This document shows, one piece after another, positions 36,751 through 45,646 of a DNA stretch of 64,000 nt; the first letter of the stretch is position 1; each line of letters begins with the position of its first letter. The stretch lies in assembly GCF_016107625.1 (NCBI RefSeq), contig NZ_JABASV010000003.1, positions 248,001 through 312,000 on the forward strand, given 5' to 3'. This stretch comes from Vreelandella alkaliphila (GTDB taxonomy: Bacteria; Pseudomonadota; Gammaproteobacteria; Pseudomonadales; Halomonadaceae). Under the pieces are notes generated by a model that saw nothing but the letters and a program-made list of their open reading frames with translations, made no database searches and was not told the origin of the DNA. The translations under genes and the position numbers were made by a program.

Positions 36751-36829
36751 TAAGGTATTCTCAAAGCCTATCAATTAAAAAAACACGCGAAGCGTTCTAG
36801 GCGCTTCCGCTGGATACAAGAGGCTTTGC

Positions 36830-37816
36830 ATGAATCGCATCAAAACGCTTACGCTTGCCTGCGCAACAGCCACGCTCGCCGTTTCAGCCATGAGTGCTCA
36901 AGCGCGGGATTTTCGTCTCGGCCTTATCACGCCTGCACAGCATCTATGGTCTACCGAGGCGGAAGCCTTTGCCCAAACACTTAACGAGCGCTCTGATGGC
37001 GAGCATAGCGTTAGTGTTTTTCCAGCTCAGCAGCTTGGCAATGAAGCGCAAATGGTTCAGCAGCTGCAAACCGGCGCGTTAGATATGGCTTTCTTGACGA
37101 TTGCCGAAATTTCCAACCGTATTCCCGATTTTGGCGCACTATACGCACCTTACTTGGTTGATGACGTTAATCACGCGGCACGGCTGTTGCGTTCTGGCGC
37201 GGCTGGGGAGCTACTCGAATTAATGCCACAAGAAGTCGGCTTAATTGGCGTTGGCTACGGCATGGTAGGCATGCGCCAAGTGCTCAGTCGTGACCCTATT
37301 GAAAGCGCCGACGATCTGCAGGGGCAGCGTTTACGTATTACCCCTTTCGAGCCGATTCGTGATTTCTATACGGCTACTGGTGCTGCCCCTGCACCCATGC
37401 CGCTATTAGAAGTATATGACGCGCTGGCTAACGGTCAGGTCGATGCCATTGATATGGATTTCGACTCTATTTTGATTTTGAAATTCTACGAGCAGGCAGA
37501 AAACCTGCTGATTTCTAACCATATGATGTTCCCTATGGTGGGCGTCGTGTCTGGGAGAGTATGGCGCGATCTTTCTGAAGAAGATCGTGAGCTGATTGAT
37601 ACTGCGATGGCTGAGCATCTAGAGAACGTGCTGGTGGGTTTTGAAGAGAAGGATGCCGCTCAGGAAGAGGAAATTCGCGCCTTGGATATCAACATCGTTG
37701 AAGCGGATGCTGAGTTTTTCTCTGACGCCATTGCACAGTGGGAAAACATCTGGGCGCCTAAGGCACCTATGTTAGAAACGTTACGCGCCGAAGCTGACCG
37801 GTTACGTGACGAGTAA
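36830..37816 (+). CDS. dctP: TRAP transporter solute-binding protein DctP
   Basis: A 328-residue periplasmic binding protein. Residues 1-25 are a Sec signal peptide ending in SAQA; the mature protein begins RDFRLGLITPAQHLW. The DctP family pattern is clear: NERSDGEHSVSVFPAQQLGNEAQMVQQLQTGALDMAF (in parts), and the substrate-clamping arginine in GQRLRITPFEPIRDF near residue 165. Ligands are usually small carboxylates; the exact one is unknown. First of a dctPQM operon; the DctQ start lies two bases after its stop. Confidence 0.9.
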   Translation: MNRIKTLTLACATATLAVSAMSAQARDFRLGLITPAQHLWSTEAEAFAQTLNERSDGEHSVSVFPAQQLGNEAQMVQQLQTGALDMAFLTIAEISNRIPDFGALYAPYLVDDVNHAARLLRSGAAGELLELMPQEVGLIGVGYGMVGMRQVLSRDPIESADDLQGQRLRITPFEPIRDFYTATGAAPAPMPLLEVYDALANGQVDAIDMDFDSILILKFYEQAENLLISNHMMFPMVGVVSGRVWRDLSEEDRELIDTAMAEHLENVLVGFEEKDAAQEEEIRALDINIVEADAEFFSDAIAQWENIWAPKAPMLETLRAEADRLRDE

Positions 37817-37817
37817 T

Positions 37818-38381
37818 ATGCTGCAACGTTTTTCATCAGGGCTTGCACGCTGTGAAGAGATTGCCGCCGCTGCTTTAGCAGCGGCGGTTACCTGTCTGAT
37901 TCTCACCAATATTGCGTTTCGCGCGCTAGGTAACCCGCTTTACTGGATTAGCGAGCTGGCAATTTATGCCATGATCTGGATGACCTTTTTGATAGCCGCC
38001 ACGGTGTTTAAACGCCGCCAGGGGATAGCGGTCACGTTGCTGAGTGATCTGCTACCGCAAACCGGCCGGAAACTGATAGGTATCTGGGTAGATGCCATGG
38101 TGCTGTTATTTGCTCTGCTGTTAGCGTGGCTTTGTTGGCGTTGGTATCAGCCACTTGCACTGGTGCAAGCGGGGTTTGATACCCGTGCTTTTCAAGGGCA
38201 AACATTCAATTTTATTTACGCTGAAAACACCTCCACTCTTGGCGTTAAAAAATTCTGGGCGTGGTTAATTGTGCCGTGGTTTGCATTTTCCCTTAGCCTG
38301 CATGGCTGGACAAATCTTATCCAGTCACTCAAACAGTGGCGAACCCCGACCCAAGCACCCACTGCCAAAACGCTACGCTAA
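37818..38381 (+). CDS. dctQ: TRAP transporter small permease DctQ
   Basis: A 187-residue inner-membrane protein with four hydrophobic segments. It contains the DctQ block NPLYWISELAIYAMIWMTFLIAATVFKRRQG (in parts, residues about 40-72). It forms the permease complex with DctM. ATG 37818 is chosen over an in-frame GTG at 37806 inside dctP. It lies between the binding protein and the large permease, in the common order P-Q-M. Confidence 0.9.
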   Translation: MLQRFSSGLARCEEIAAAALAAAVTCLILTNIAFRALGNPLYWISELAIYAMIWMTFLIAATVFKRRQGIAVTLLSDLLPQTGRKLIGIWVDAMVLLFALLLAWLCWRWYQPLALVQAGFDTRAFQGQTFNFIYAENTSTLGVKKFWAWLIVPWFAFSLSLHGWTNLIQSLKQWRTPTQAPTAKTLR

Positions 38382-38409
38382 TCCTGCTTACCCTATTGAC
38401 GGTCCGTTT

Positions 38410-39675
38410 ATGACGATTGCTGTTTTCTTGCTGCTGTTGCTCGGCGCTGTGCCCATTGCGCTAGTACTGGCATTGACTGCCATGTGGTATATCCAGATGT
38501 CAGGTAATACGGTGTTATTTGATTCGTATCCACAACAGCTGTTTAGCGCCATTGAAAGCTATGGGTTGCTGGCGATTCCGTTATTTATGTTGGCGGGCGA
38601 ATTAATGAATGAAGGCGGTTTAACCCGCCGTTTAATCGCTTTAGCGCGTATTTTAGTGGGAGGGTTTCGCGGTGGTCTCGCCTATATCAATTTAGTCGCC
38701 AATATGATGATGGCGGCGATTATTGGTTCGGCAGCCTCGCAAATTGCCATTATGTCCCGTGCGCTGGTGCCAGCAATGGAGCAGGAAGGTTACGACAAAT
38801 CCTACAGCGCGGCGATTACCGCCGCGGGTGGGCTACTGTCGCCGATTATTCCGCCGTCCATGCTGTTTGTGTTGTTTGGCGTCATGGCCCAAGTGCCTAT
38901 TGCAGAAATGTTTATTGCGGGGTTGCTGCCGGGGCTGCTCCTGGGAACCAGCTTTTTTATAGTGATTGCCTTGGTAGGCTTGGTTCAGCAATACCCTAAA
39001 GGCCAGTGGCCTACTCGCTCTCAGGCGCTTCATGACCTGCTTTGGGGGCTACCAGCACTGTTCATTCCAGTGATCATTATTGGTGGCATCCTATGGGGAG
39101 TTGCCACGCCAACCGAGTCGGCTGCGCTGGCCTCTCTAGCGGCTTTAATCATGGGCCGCTTTGTATACGGTGACCTGCGTTTAAGCCAGCTACCCCAGGT
39201 GCTAACTCGCACGGCGATTAATGCGGGGTTGGTCATCATGCTGATTGCCGCCGCTGGTGTGTTTGGCTGGGTGGTGATTTATGAGCAGCTTCCGCAGATG
39301 GCCGCCGCATGGATTGCCGCGTTGACCAGCGACCCCTTCGTGTTCTTGCTACTGGTGATTGGCGCACTGCTGTTAGTGGGAATGGTGATTGATGGCATTG
39401 CGGCGCTAATCTTAGTGGTGCCGATTTTAATGCCCATTGCTCAAAGCCAGTTCGCTATTAGCCCCTATCAGTTTGGTGTGGTGGTGTGTTTAACCCTGGT
39501 GATGGGGTTGTTAACGCCTCCCGTAGGGGCAGGGCTGTTTATCGCTTCCTCAATGACGGGTGCGCCGCCGCTTAAAATATTTCGCTCGCTGCTGCCGTTT
39601 TTGCTAGCAACGTTAGTGACCCTTGTTCTTCTCGCCTGGTTGCCGTGGTTAACCAACGGGCTTATCCAGCGTTAA
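38410..39675 (+). CDS. dctM: TRAP transporter large permease DctM
   Basis: A 421-residue inner-membrane protein with twelve or more helices, the sodium-coupled transport subunit of the TRAP system. Typical blocks are AIPLFMLAGELMNEGGLTRRL near residue 57, GSAASQIAIMSRALVPAMEQEGYDKSYSAAITAAGGLLSPIIPPS (in parts, 110-160), WGVATPTESAALASL near 232 and LTPPVGAGLFIASS near 370. ATG 38410 gives the usual DctM N-terminus and lies 28 bases after dctQ; an upstream open frame inside dctQ is rejected. Confidence 0.92.
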   Translation: MTIAVFLLLLLGAVPIALVLALTAMWYIQMSGNTVLFDSYPQQLFSAIESYGLLAIPLFMLAGELMNEGGLTRRLIALARILVGGFRGGLAYINLVANMMMAAIIGSAASQIAIMSRALVPAMEQEGYDKSYSAAITAAGGLLSPIIPPSMLFVLFGVMAQVPIAEMFIAGLLPGLLLGTSFFIVIALVGLVQQYPKGQWPTRSQALHDLLWGLPALFIPVIIIGGILWGVATPTESAALASLAALIMGRFVYGDLRLSQLPQVLTRTAINAGLVIMLIAAAGVFGWVVIYEQLPQMAAAWIAALTSDPFVFLLLVIGALLLVGMVIDGIAALILVVPILMPIAQSQFAISPYQFGVVVCLTLVMGLLTPPVGAGLFIASSMTGAPPLKIFRSLLPFLLATLVTLVLLAWLPWLTNGLIQR

Positions 39676-39806
39676 TCGGCATCACATCCATTCCAATCTC
39701 TAAACTGATGTTCTCCACGGCGTTTATGATGCCTTTTAATGGCGGAACATCAGTCCTAGGCTGCTTACTCAGCGCTGAGTTGGCTAACTCTTTATCAAGT
39801 GGCTAA

Positions 39807-39836
39807 TTGACGTTTACGTCAACTTACTGATATACC
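39807..39836 (+). promoter_or_regulatory. mmsA promoter with overlapping palindrome
   Basis: TTGACGTTTACGTCAA (39807-39822) has perfect seven-base arms TTGACGT/ACGTCAA around TT. Its first six bases form a good -35 element (TTGACG), and 18 bases on there is an extended -10, TGATATACC. The position, about 50 bases before the ATG, fits control of mmsA. Such palindromes resemble sites of MerR-type regulators (for example LiuR) of branched-chain amino acid catabolism, but this is from memory. Confidence 0.6.
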
Positions 39837-39888
39837 CTAGAGTTCATCTTTGCGTCTCATAACAAACACAACGTTGAGGAAGGAAGTC

Positions 39889-41388
39889 ATGTCCGTTCGT
39901 GAAATCCCTATGTATATCGATGGCCAGCCAGTCATGTCACAAAGCCAGGATTGGCGTGATGTGGTAAATCCGGCTACTCAGGAAGTGGTTGCCCGCGTAC
40001 CATTTTGTACCGCCGAAGAGGTGGAACGCGCGATTGCCAGCGCTAAAACAGCTTTTAAAGGGTGGCGTAAAGTGCCGCTTGGCAAGCGCATGCGCATCAT
40101 GCTGAAACTTCAGGCACTGATACGCGAAAATACTGCTGAATTAGCCGCGCTAATTACCGAAGAGCACGGTAAAACCCTGCCTGACGCTGAAGGTGAAGTA
40201 GGGCGCGGTTTAGAAGTCGTTGAGCACGCTTGTTCAATTACGTCGCTGCAGTTGGGGGAACTGGCGGAAAACGCCGCGAATGAAGTCGATGTTTACACTA
40301 TGCACCAGCCGTTGGGCGTTGGCGCAGGTATTACCGCCTTCAACTTCCCGATTATGCTGCCCTGTTTTATGTTCCCGCTTGCCATCGCAACGGGAAATAC
40401 CTTTGTCCTGAAACCGTCTGAGCAAGACCCCAGTTCCACCATGCGGCTGGTTGAACTTGCCCATGAGGCGGGCGTCCCAGCCGGCGTTCTAAACGTGGTT
40501 CACGGCGGTCCTGATGTTGCCAACCAAATCGCCGACCATCAGGATATTAAAGCACTTTCGTTTATTGGCTCGACCCATGTGGGCTCCTTGCTTTACAACC
40601 GTGCCGCCGCCGCTGGAAAGCGTATGCAGTCGATGATGGGGGCTAAAAACCACTGCGTTGTTATGCCGGATGCCAACCGCAGTCAGGCGATTGATAGCCT
40701 ACTCGGCTCGGCGTTTGGTGCTGCTGGCCAGCGCTGCATGGCTAACTCGGTTGTCGTGCTAGTCGGTGAAGCGCGAGAGTGGCTGAAAGATATTGAGGAA
40801 GGCGCGCGCAGCATGAAAGTTGGCCCTGGCACTCAGCGCGATGCAGACCTAGGGCCGCTTGTCTCACCACAAGCGAAAGAGCGCGTTGAGCGCTTGATTT
40901 CAGCGGGTGAGAAAGAGGGAGCTAAGCTGCTGGTGGACGGCCGTGGTTGCACGGTAGATGGCTATCCAAACGGCAACTTTGTTGGCCCAACTCTGTTTGC
41001 CGATGTGACCGCTGATATGACGGTGTACCGGGAAGAAATTTTTGGCCCAGTGCTATGCGTGGTCAGTGTGGAGACGCTGGATGACGCGATTGCGTTTATC
41101 AACGCTAACCCTAACGGCAACGGTACGTCGATCTTTACTAACTCAGGCTGGGTAGCACGGCGCTTTGAAACCGATATCGACGTAGGCCAGATTGGTATCA
41201 ACGTGCCGATCCCTGTACCCGTCGCGTACTTCAGTTTTACGGGTTCGCGAGCTTCCAAGCTTGGCGACTTGGGGCCGAATGGCAAGCAGGCAATTACCTT
41301 CTGGACGCAGACCAAAACGGTCACTGCCCGCTGGTTTGAGCCAGAAAATGTATCTAGCGGTATTAATAGCACTATTTCGTTGAGTTAA
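39889..41388 (+). CDS. mmsA: CoA-acylating methylmalonate-semialdehyde dehydrogenase
   Basis: A 499-residue aldehyde dehydrogenase that converts methylmalonate or malonate semialdehyde to propionyl-CoA or acetyl-CoA in valine, inositol and beta-alanine catabolism. MmsA features: [13 protein letters not shown] at the start, [17 protein letters not shown] near residue 155, the catalytic cysteine in [14 protein letters not shown] near 283 and the C-terminal [16 protein letters not shown] 39889 (RBS GAGGAAGGAAG) is preferred over an upstream in-frame ATG. No valine pathway genes adjoin; a TRAP transporter precedes it with its own spacer. Confidence 0.93.
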   Translation: MSVREIPMYIDGQPVMSQSQDWRDVVNPATQEVVARVPFCTAEEVERAIASAKTAFKGWRKVPLGKRMRIMLKLQALIRENTAELAALITEEHGKTLPDAEGEVGRGLEVVEHACSITSLQLGELAENAANEVDVYTMHQPLGVGAGITAFNFPIMLPCFMFPLAIATGNTFVLKPSEQDPSSTMRLVELAHEAGVPAGVLNVVHGGPDVANQIADHQDIKALSFIGSTHVGSLLYNRAAAAGKRMQSMMGAKNHCVVMPDANRSQAIDSLLGSAFGAAGQRCMANSVVVLVGEAREWLKDIEEGARSMKVGPGTQRDADLGPLVSPQAKERVERLISAGEKEGAKLLVDGRGCTVDGYPNGNFVGPTLFADVTADMTVYREEIFGPVLCVVSVETLDDAIAFINANPNGNGTSIFTNSGWVARRFETDIDVGQIGINVPIPVPVAYFSFTGSRASKLGDLGPNGKQAITFWTQTKTVTARWFEPENVSSGINSTISLS

Positions 41389-41398
41389 TTGCACCATG

Positions 41399-41426
41399 AA
41401 AAAGCCCCGCGATAAGCGGGGCTTTT
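41399..41426. terminator. Bidirectional terminator
   Basis: AAAGCCCCGC and GCGGGGCTTT form a ten-base stem with a GATAA loop, flanked by an A run and a T run. It lies between the convergent mmsA and the hypothetical gene at 41438 and suits both. Confidence 0.9.
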
Positions 41427-41437
41427 AACGTTTCGGA

Positions 41438-42145
41438 TCAAGTATCCTGAAATAACGGCAGACTTCTTTTTAGGAGCTGGCCGATAGGGCCAAGCTGACT
41501 GGCGTGCATAACGAGAATGGTGGGAGCGGCAGTTTGCGTTTTTGCGTTGTGAGGAACTATGTGAGGAACTAGCAGCGCAAATTCACCTTCTTCGAGATGA
41601 AATTCATGCAGCTCACGCAAGCCATCGGGTGTTTCGCACTGAGAGCAGCGGTAGTTATCATCTTCGCCATAAACTAAGCGATGATACATTTTGAAGAGCG
41701 TATAAATGGCTAAACCGCCTTTCAAAGCAGGCCAGCGGGCAGGTGTGCTGCGCAGCTTGTCAGAAACGATGATGCCATCGGCTTCTGCGCTGGCGAATAC
41801 GCTAGCTAGTGGTGCTGAGAGGAGCGACGTGCTAGCGCTTAACGACGTCTCGTGTTCTTGAGGGTTCGAGGAGACCTCGTTAACCACTCGGTGGAAATCA
41901 TCTAAAGAGGCAAGCGGGAAGTCCTTGTGCTTTAGATCACTTGGCTCGAAGCCGCCGTTTTCCCAGCCATGGATAACTCGGAGGGTGGCACGCGCGTGAT
42001 GCATAGGCAGGGCAAGAAGGGTGTGCAGCATTACCCGGATATGAAGCTGACGCTCATCGGTGTCGTTTTTAAATGCGCAATAAGGGTCGGCAAAAAGAGT
42101 ATGCAAGCGCCCAGGCGTATGCTCTTTGGCTTCGGAATAATGCAT
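41438..42145 (-). CDS. Hypothetical protein with CxxC motif
   Basis: A 235-residue soluble protein I do not recognise. The N-terminal half is helical (LHIRVMLHTLLALPMHHARATLRVI); a serine-rich stretch (SASTSLLSAPLASVFAS) lies near residue 105; YRCSQCETPDGLRELHEFHLEEGEF near 168 carries one CxxC pair that might bind metal, though a second pair is missing. Hydrophobicity excludes membrane helices. ATG 42145 has AGGGA upstream. It ends at a shared terminator and is a single gene. Confidence 0.6.
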   Translation of the reverse strand: MHYSEAKEHTPGRLHTLFADPYCAFKNDTDERQLHIRVMLHTLLALPMHHARATLRVIHGWENGGFEPSDLKHKDFPLASLDDFHRVVNEVSSNPQEHETSLSASTSLLSAPLASVFASAEADGIIVSDKLRSTPARWPALKGGLAIYTLFKMYHRLVYGEDDNYRCSQCETPDGLRELHEFHLEEGEFALLVPHIVPHNAKTQTAAPTILVMHASQLGPIGQLLKRSLPLFQDT

Positions 42146-42344
42146 TTTGGTGTCCCTGTTAATTGCCGTTTGATGTATTTACTGCACGGCTTATAGGTCA
42201 TTGAATAGTTGAGAGTATGGACAGCGTTAGCCGCGATTGAAAGTCACTTTGTTTAGTGTTTTGTTACCGAATCGCGTTATCCAACAACATAATTGTTTAA
42301 TCAAAACAAAAATTTAAAGCTCAATCAGGAAGTGAGGTGTAACG

Positions 42345-42926
42345 ATGACTAATCGACTTAGCCGTTTCCGTGTACCAGAAACGCTGGATGAACTGCCTGA
42401 CGATATTCGCGATGCAATATTAAAAGTGCAAAGCAAGGCGGGATTCGTGCCCAATGTATTCTTAATGCTGGCGCATCGCCCTGAGGAGTTCCGCGCTTTT
42501 TTTGCTTATCACGATGCTTTGATGGAGCGTGAATCCGACACGCTGACTAAAGCTGAGAAAGAGATGATTGTTGTGGCTACCAGTGCTCGCAATCGTTGCC
42601 TCTATTGTGTTGTTGCCCATGGCGCGCTATTGAGAATTTATAGTAAAGACCCTTTAGTCGCTGACAATGTCGCTATTAATCATCTGGCGGCAGGGCTAAG
42701 CGAACGCCATCGAGTAATGCTGGACTTTGCATTGCACTGCGGGATTGAGGTTGGGGAGTTCTCTGCCGCGTGGCAAACAACATTAGAGAAAGTAGGCTTT
42801 ACGCTAGAGGACTGTTGGGATATTGGCGCCATTGCTGCTTTTTTCGGCATGTCGAATCGGTTAGTGACCATGACGGGTACGCCCCCCAATGAGGAGTTTT
42901 ATTTGATGGGACGCATACCGCGTTAG
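42345..42926 (+). CDS. Peroxidase-related (AhpD-like) protein
   Basis: A 193-residue protein of the AhpD/carboxymuconolactone decarboxylase superfamily. The redox signature CLYCVVAHGALLR, i.e. CxxC followed by a histidine, lies near residue 86. VQSKAGFVPNVFLMLAHRPEEFRAFFAYHDALM (in parts) is typical of the uncharacterised peroxidase-related group. It probably has low-level peroxidase or thiol-redox activity. CAGGAAGTGAGG precedes the ATG at 42345. It stands alone. Confidence 0.87.
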   Translation: MTNRLSRFRVPETLDELPDDIRDAILKVQSKAGFVPNVFLMLAHRPEEFRAFFAYHDALMERESDTLTKAEKEMIVVATSARNRCLYCVVAHGALLRIYSKDPLVADNVAINHLAAGLSERHRVMLDFALHCGIEVGEFSAAWQTTLEKVGFTLEDCWDIGAIAAFFGMSNRLVTMTGTPPNEEFYLMGRIPR

Positions 42927-43029
42927 CAGGATAAAGACGCACATCTAGGCGTGACTCACGGAGAGATTTTACTAACGCCCAGCCTTTACTAACGAGCCGC
43001 TTTCACCGAGGATAGCGTCTCCATTCACT

Positions 43030-43122
43030 GTCGCCAGGGGAGCCCGCAGCTGTTGGGCTGAGAATGCGCACTGCGCAGACCCTGGAACCTGATCCGGTTC
43101 ATACCGGCGGAGGAAGTGCGAC
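43030..43122 (+). promoter_or_regulatory. TPP riboswitch (THI element)
   Basis: The conserved thi-box pieces are in order: CAGGGGAGCC, GGGCTGAGAATGCG near 43055-43068, GACCCTGGAACCTGATC near 43078-43094 and GGTTCATACCGGCGGAGGAAG near 43096-43116 (seen in parts). Helix P1 is GTCGC (43030-43034) with GCGAC (43118-43122), whose last base directly precedes the ATG at 43123. The ribosome binding site GGAGG therefore lies within the aptamer. It should block translation of the downstream transporter when thiamine pyrophosphate is bound. Confidence 0.93.
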
Positions 43123-44511
43123 ATGCCTTACCTAACGTCAGCCGTACTTGGTGCGGCGCTATTCTGTTTTGCTTTTCTGGGTCTGCGTGCACGTCATGTG
43201 CAGGGGTCGCTTGATGACTATGTCACGGCACGAAACTCGCAAACCGCTTCCACACTTGGATTCTCCTTTTTAGCTTCGGGAATGGGCGCCTGGATACTGT
43301 TTGCCCCGCCTGAAATTGGTGCCTTTGTTGGTCCGTTAGCGTTGGCAGGCTATGCCATTGGCTCTGCGCTGCCGTTTATCGTGTTGGGGTTGTACGGACC
43401 AAAAATTCGTCGTGCATTGCCAGAAGGCAGAAGCATCGCCGAATTCGCCCACGCTTGTTACGGCAAGGGGGTGCGTCATTGGGTGCTACTGGTATCCGTA
43501 GCCTACATGGGCTGTTTTTTAGCAGCGGAACTGACGGCGATAGGTGCTATTACCGCGCTACTTTCCGATGTACCACCTGCACTAGTGATTATTGGCGTTG
43601 CGCTCACTACCTTGGTGTATACGGTGATTGGTGGGTTGCGCGCAAGTCTCGCAACGGATCGCTGGCAGGCATGGCTTTTACTAGCCCTGTTATTAGCCGT
43701 AGGTAGCGTTGCGATTTGGCGGCTACCAACCATGCCGAATGACGCAGTCATGCCCTCTATTCCTATTGCAAGTGCGCTCAGTGTTGCCCTGACGCTCGTG
43801 ATTGCGGTGACTGCCGCCAATCTTTTTCACCAGGGCTATTGGCAGCGTGTATGGGCTGCCCAGGATGACCAGAGCTTAGGTCGTGGCGCTTGGCTAGGCG
43901 GCGGTCTGACCGTACTGGTTGTGATGGTGATCGGCGGTGTCGGCATCATGGCCGCCATGAGCGGTGTTGCTTTGGGAGAACCACCTATTCCTTTCTTTGC
44001 GCTGTTAACAGATGCGCCTGCCTGGGTGGCATTACCTGCATTGGTGTTGGCAGTCACGCTAGTGACCTCAAGTGTCGATACGCTGCAAAACGGTATAGCG
44101 TCTCTGATAGTTGGGCGTGGCGGTGAACGAGATGCAGCATCTTTAACGACCGCACGTTGGATAACGGTCGCAATGATGGTGCCGGTGATATTTATTGCCC
44201 TGCAAGGACTGTCAGTGCTGCGACTCTTTTTGATAGCAGACCTACTTTGCGCTGCCATCGTGGTGCCTGTGCTGCTCGGCCTATGGCAACGCATGACGCC
44301 AATGGCGGCGATTGGTGGCGGTATCGCTGGGTTAGTAGGGGCAATACTGCCGGGGTGGCTAAGCCAGGGAAGCATCGCAGCTGGCATCATGGCGGCTACC
44401 TTTCCAGGCAGTATCCCAACGTTGGGGCCTTTTCTAGGGGCGTTGCTGGCGTCTATTGTCGTCAGCGTTACAATGGCATATCTGCCTAATCGACGAAGCG
44501 TTAGGCCGTAA
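43123..44511 (+). CDS. Sodium:solute symporter, predicted thiamine or HMP transporter
   Basis: A 462-residue SSS-family symporter of the inner membrane with about thirteen hydrophobic helices. The core blocks are SFLASGMGAWILFAPPEIGAF near residue 50, SALPFIVLGLYGPKIRRALPEGRSIAEF near 85 (in parts), VYTVIGGLRASLATDRWQAW near 165 and the sodium-site region with TLVTSSVDTLQNG near 310. Control by a TPP riboswitch implies uptake of thiamine, or of a pyrimidine precursor, as proposed earlier for ThiV-type PanF-like symporters. The assignment is inferred from the riboswitch; the sequence alone would not show it. Confidence 0.83.
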   Translation: MPYLTSAVLGAALFCFAFLGLRARHVQGSLDDYVTARNSQTASTLGFSFLASGMGAWILFAPPEIGAFVGPLALAGYAIGSALPFIVLGLYGPKIRRALPEGRSIAEFAHACYGKGVRHWVLLVSVAYMGCFLAAELTAIGAITALLSDVPPALVIIGVALTTLVYTVIGGLRASLATDRWQAWLLLALLLAVGSVAIWRLPTMPNDAVMPSIPIASALSVALTLVIAVTAANLFHQGYWQRVWAAQDDQSLGRGAWLGGGLTVLVVMVIGGVGIMAAMSGVALGEPPIPFFALLTDAPAWVALPALVLAVTLVTSSVDTLQNGIASLIVGRGGERDAASLTTARWITVAMMVPVIFIALQGLSVLRLFLIADLLCAAIVVPVLLGLWQRMTPMAAIGGGIAGLVGAILPGWLSQGSIAAGIMAATFPGSIPTLGPFLGALLASIVVSVTMAYLPNRRSVRP

Positions 44512-44545
44512 CGTTAAGCCGTGAGCCAACTTAACAGGGACGATC

Positions 44546-45514
44546 ATGATTCGCAGCCTACTAACGACGTCAGAAGGCGATGTGCGCGAAGGCGATGAAC
44601 GCCTAATCGATGACTGGCAAGCAATGCCCGGCAGCCACCTATGGATAGACATGAAAGGTGAGCCTGAGGAGCGCGAACGCCAGCTATTGGAGCGTTTTGA
44701 TTGTCATCCAATGGCAATTCAAGATGCCCACAAAGAGCGCCATCCGCCGAAAATTGAAGAGTTTGAGCACCATACCCTGATTATTTACCGAGGTATTTCG
44801 TCGTTTGATGCTCAGCTAAACTTTGTGCCTCAGCAGGTGTGCCTCTTTATTGGAGAGCGTTTTCTAATCACGCTGCACGCCGGTGAGGCGCTTAGTATTG
44901 AACGACTCTTTAATGAGCACGGGAAAACGCTGCTGGCGCTATCTCCCGAGCGTGTCGCACTGAAAATTATGTACACTTCGGCAGGCTTCTATATCGATAG
45001 CTTACTGGAGTTTGAGAGCGAGCTAAGCGATATAGAAGATGAGCTTTTGGAAGATGGTAACGATGTGCTGATGCGGAAAATCACCGCCTATCGTTCACGA
45101 TTAGTAAAGATGCGCCGTGTTTTTAGCTACCACAAAGGCATTACCCAAGAGCTTACAGCCTATGACTATGCCCATCTGCCTCGCGGAGAAAGTGAAACGC
45201 TGCATGCCATCACGGATGTAGAGGAGCGCTTTGAGCGCCTATATACACTGACACAAATGTATTACGACATTTGCGGTGATCTCATTGATGGTTACATCTC
45301 GATTTCCTCTCACCAGCTAAATATCACCATGCGGGTATTAACGGTGATTACTGCCATATTTGTGCCGCTGACGTTTATTGCCGGTATTTACGGCATGAAC
45401 TTTGAGTATATGCCAGAGCTGCGCTATCAGTATGGGTACTTTTTTGTTTGGGGAGCCATGCTGGGTATCGGTGGTAGTTTAATCTGGCTATTTAAACGAA
45501 AAAACTGGTTTTAA
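44546..45514 (+). CDS. CorA/ZntB-family divalent metal transporter
   Basis: A 322-residue CorA-superfamily channel protein. The long cytoplasmic part includes CHPMAIQDAHKERHPPKIEEFEHHTLIIYRG (in parts, about residues 52-82) and helical EDELLEDGNDVLMRKI. Two C-terminal transmembrane helices flank the intact GMN signature in GIYGMNFEYMPEL near 282. The family moves magnesium, cobalt, nickel or, in ZntB, zinc; which applies cannot be told here. The stop codon lies in the first of two 16-base repeats. Confidence 0.87.
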   Translation: MIRSLLTTSEGDVREGDERLIDDWQAMPGSHLWIDMKGEPEERERQLLERFDCHPMAIQDAHKERHPPKIEEFEHHTLIIYRGISSFDAQLNFVPQQVCLFIGERFLITLHAGEALSIERLFNEHGKTLLALSPERVALKIMYTSAGFYIDSLLEFESELSDIEDELLEDGNDVLMRKITAYRSRLVKMRRVFSYHKGITQELTAYDYAHLPRGESETLHAITDVEERFERLYTLTQMYYDICGDLIDGYISISSHQLNITMRVLTVITAIFVPLTFIAGIYGMNFEYMPELRYQYGYFFVWGAMLGIGGSLIWLFKRKNWF

Positions 45515-45536
45515 ACCGAGCTGGTTTTAAACTGAG
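45505..45536. repeat. 16-bp direct duplication spanning the corA-type stop
   Basis: CTGGTTTTAAACCGAG (45505-45520) is followed directly by CTGGTTTTAAACTGAG (45521-45536). The first copy contains the TAA stop codon (45512-45514), so the 3' end of the coding sequence was duplicated together with its stop. Confidence 0.85.
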
Positions 45537-45646
45537 CCAGATGGTCGCCATCGGCGAAAAGTTGATAGTTCGCCATGTGATTTGAGCGCTAGTGTGGCAT
45601 CCTCGCAGTCGACCAATGACCTGCAAATAACCTGAGAGCCACTTTT

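Noticed and set aside
36830..41388. A single TRAP-mmsA operon
   Set aside because: There is a 213-base gap with its own promoter-like sequence and palindrome before mmsA.
43836..44390. A 184-codon open frame antisense to the sodium symporter gene
   Set aside because: It is the complement of a high-GC membrane protein gene, has low-complexity composition rich in Pro, Ala and Thr and no recognisable domain; a shadow of codon use.
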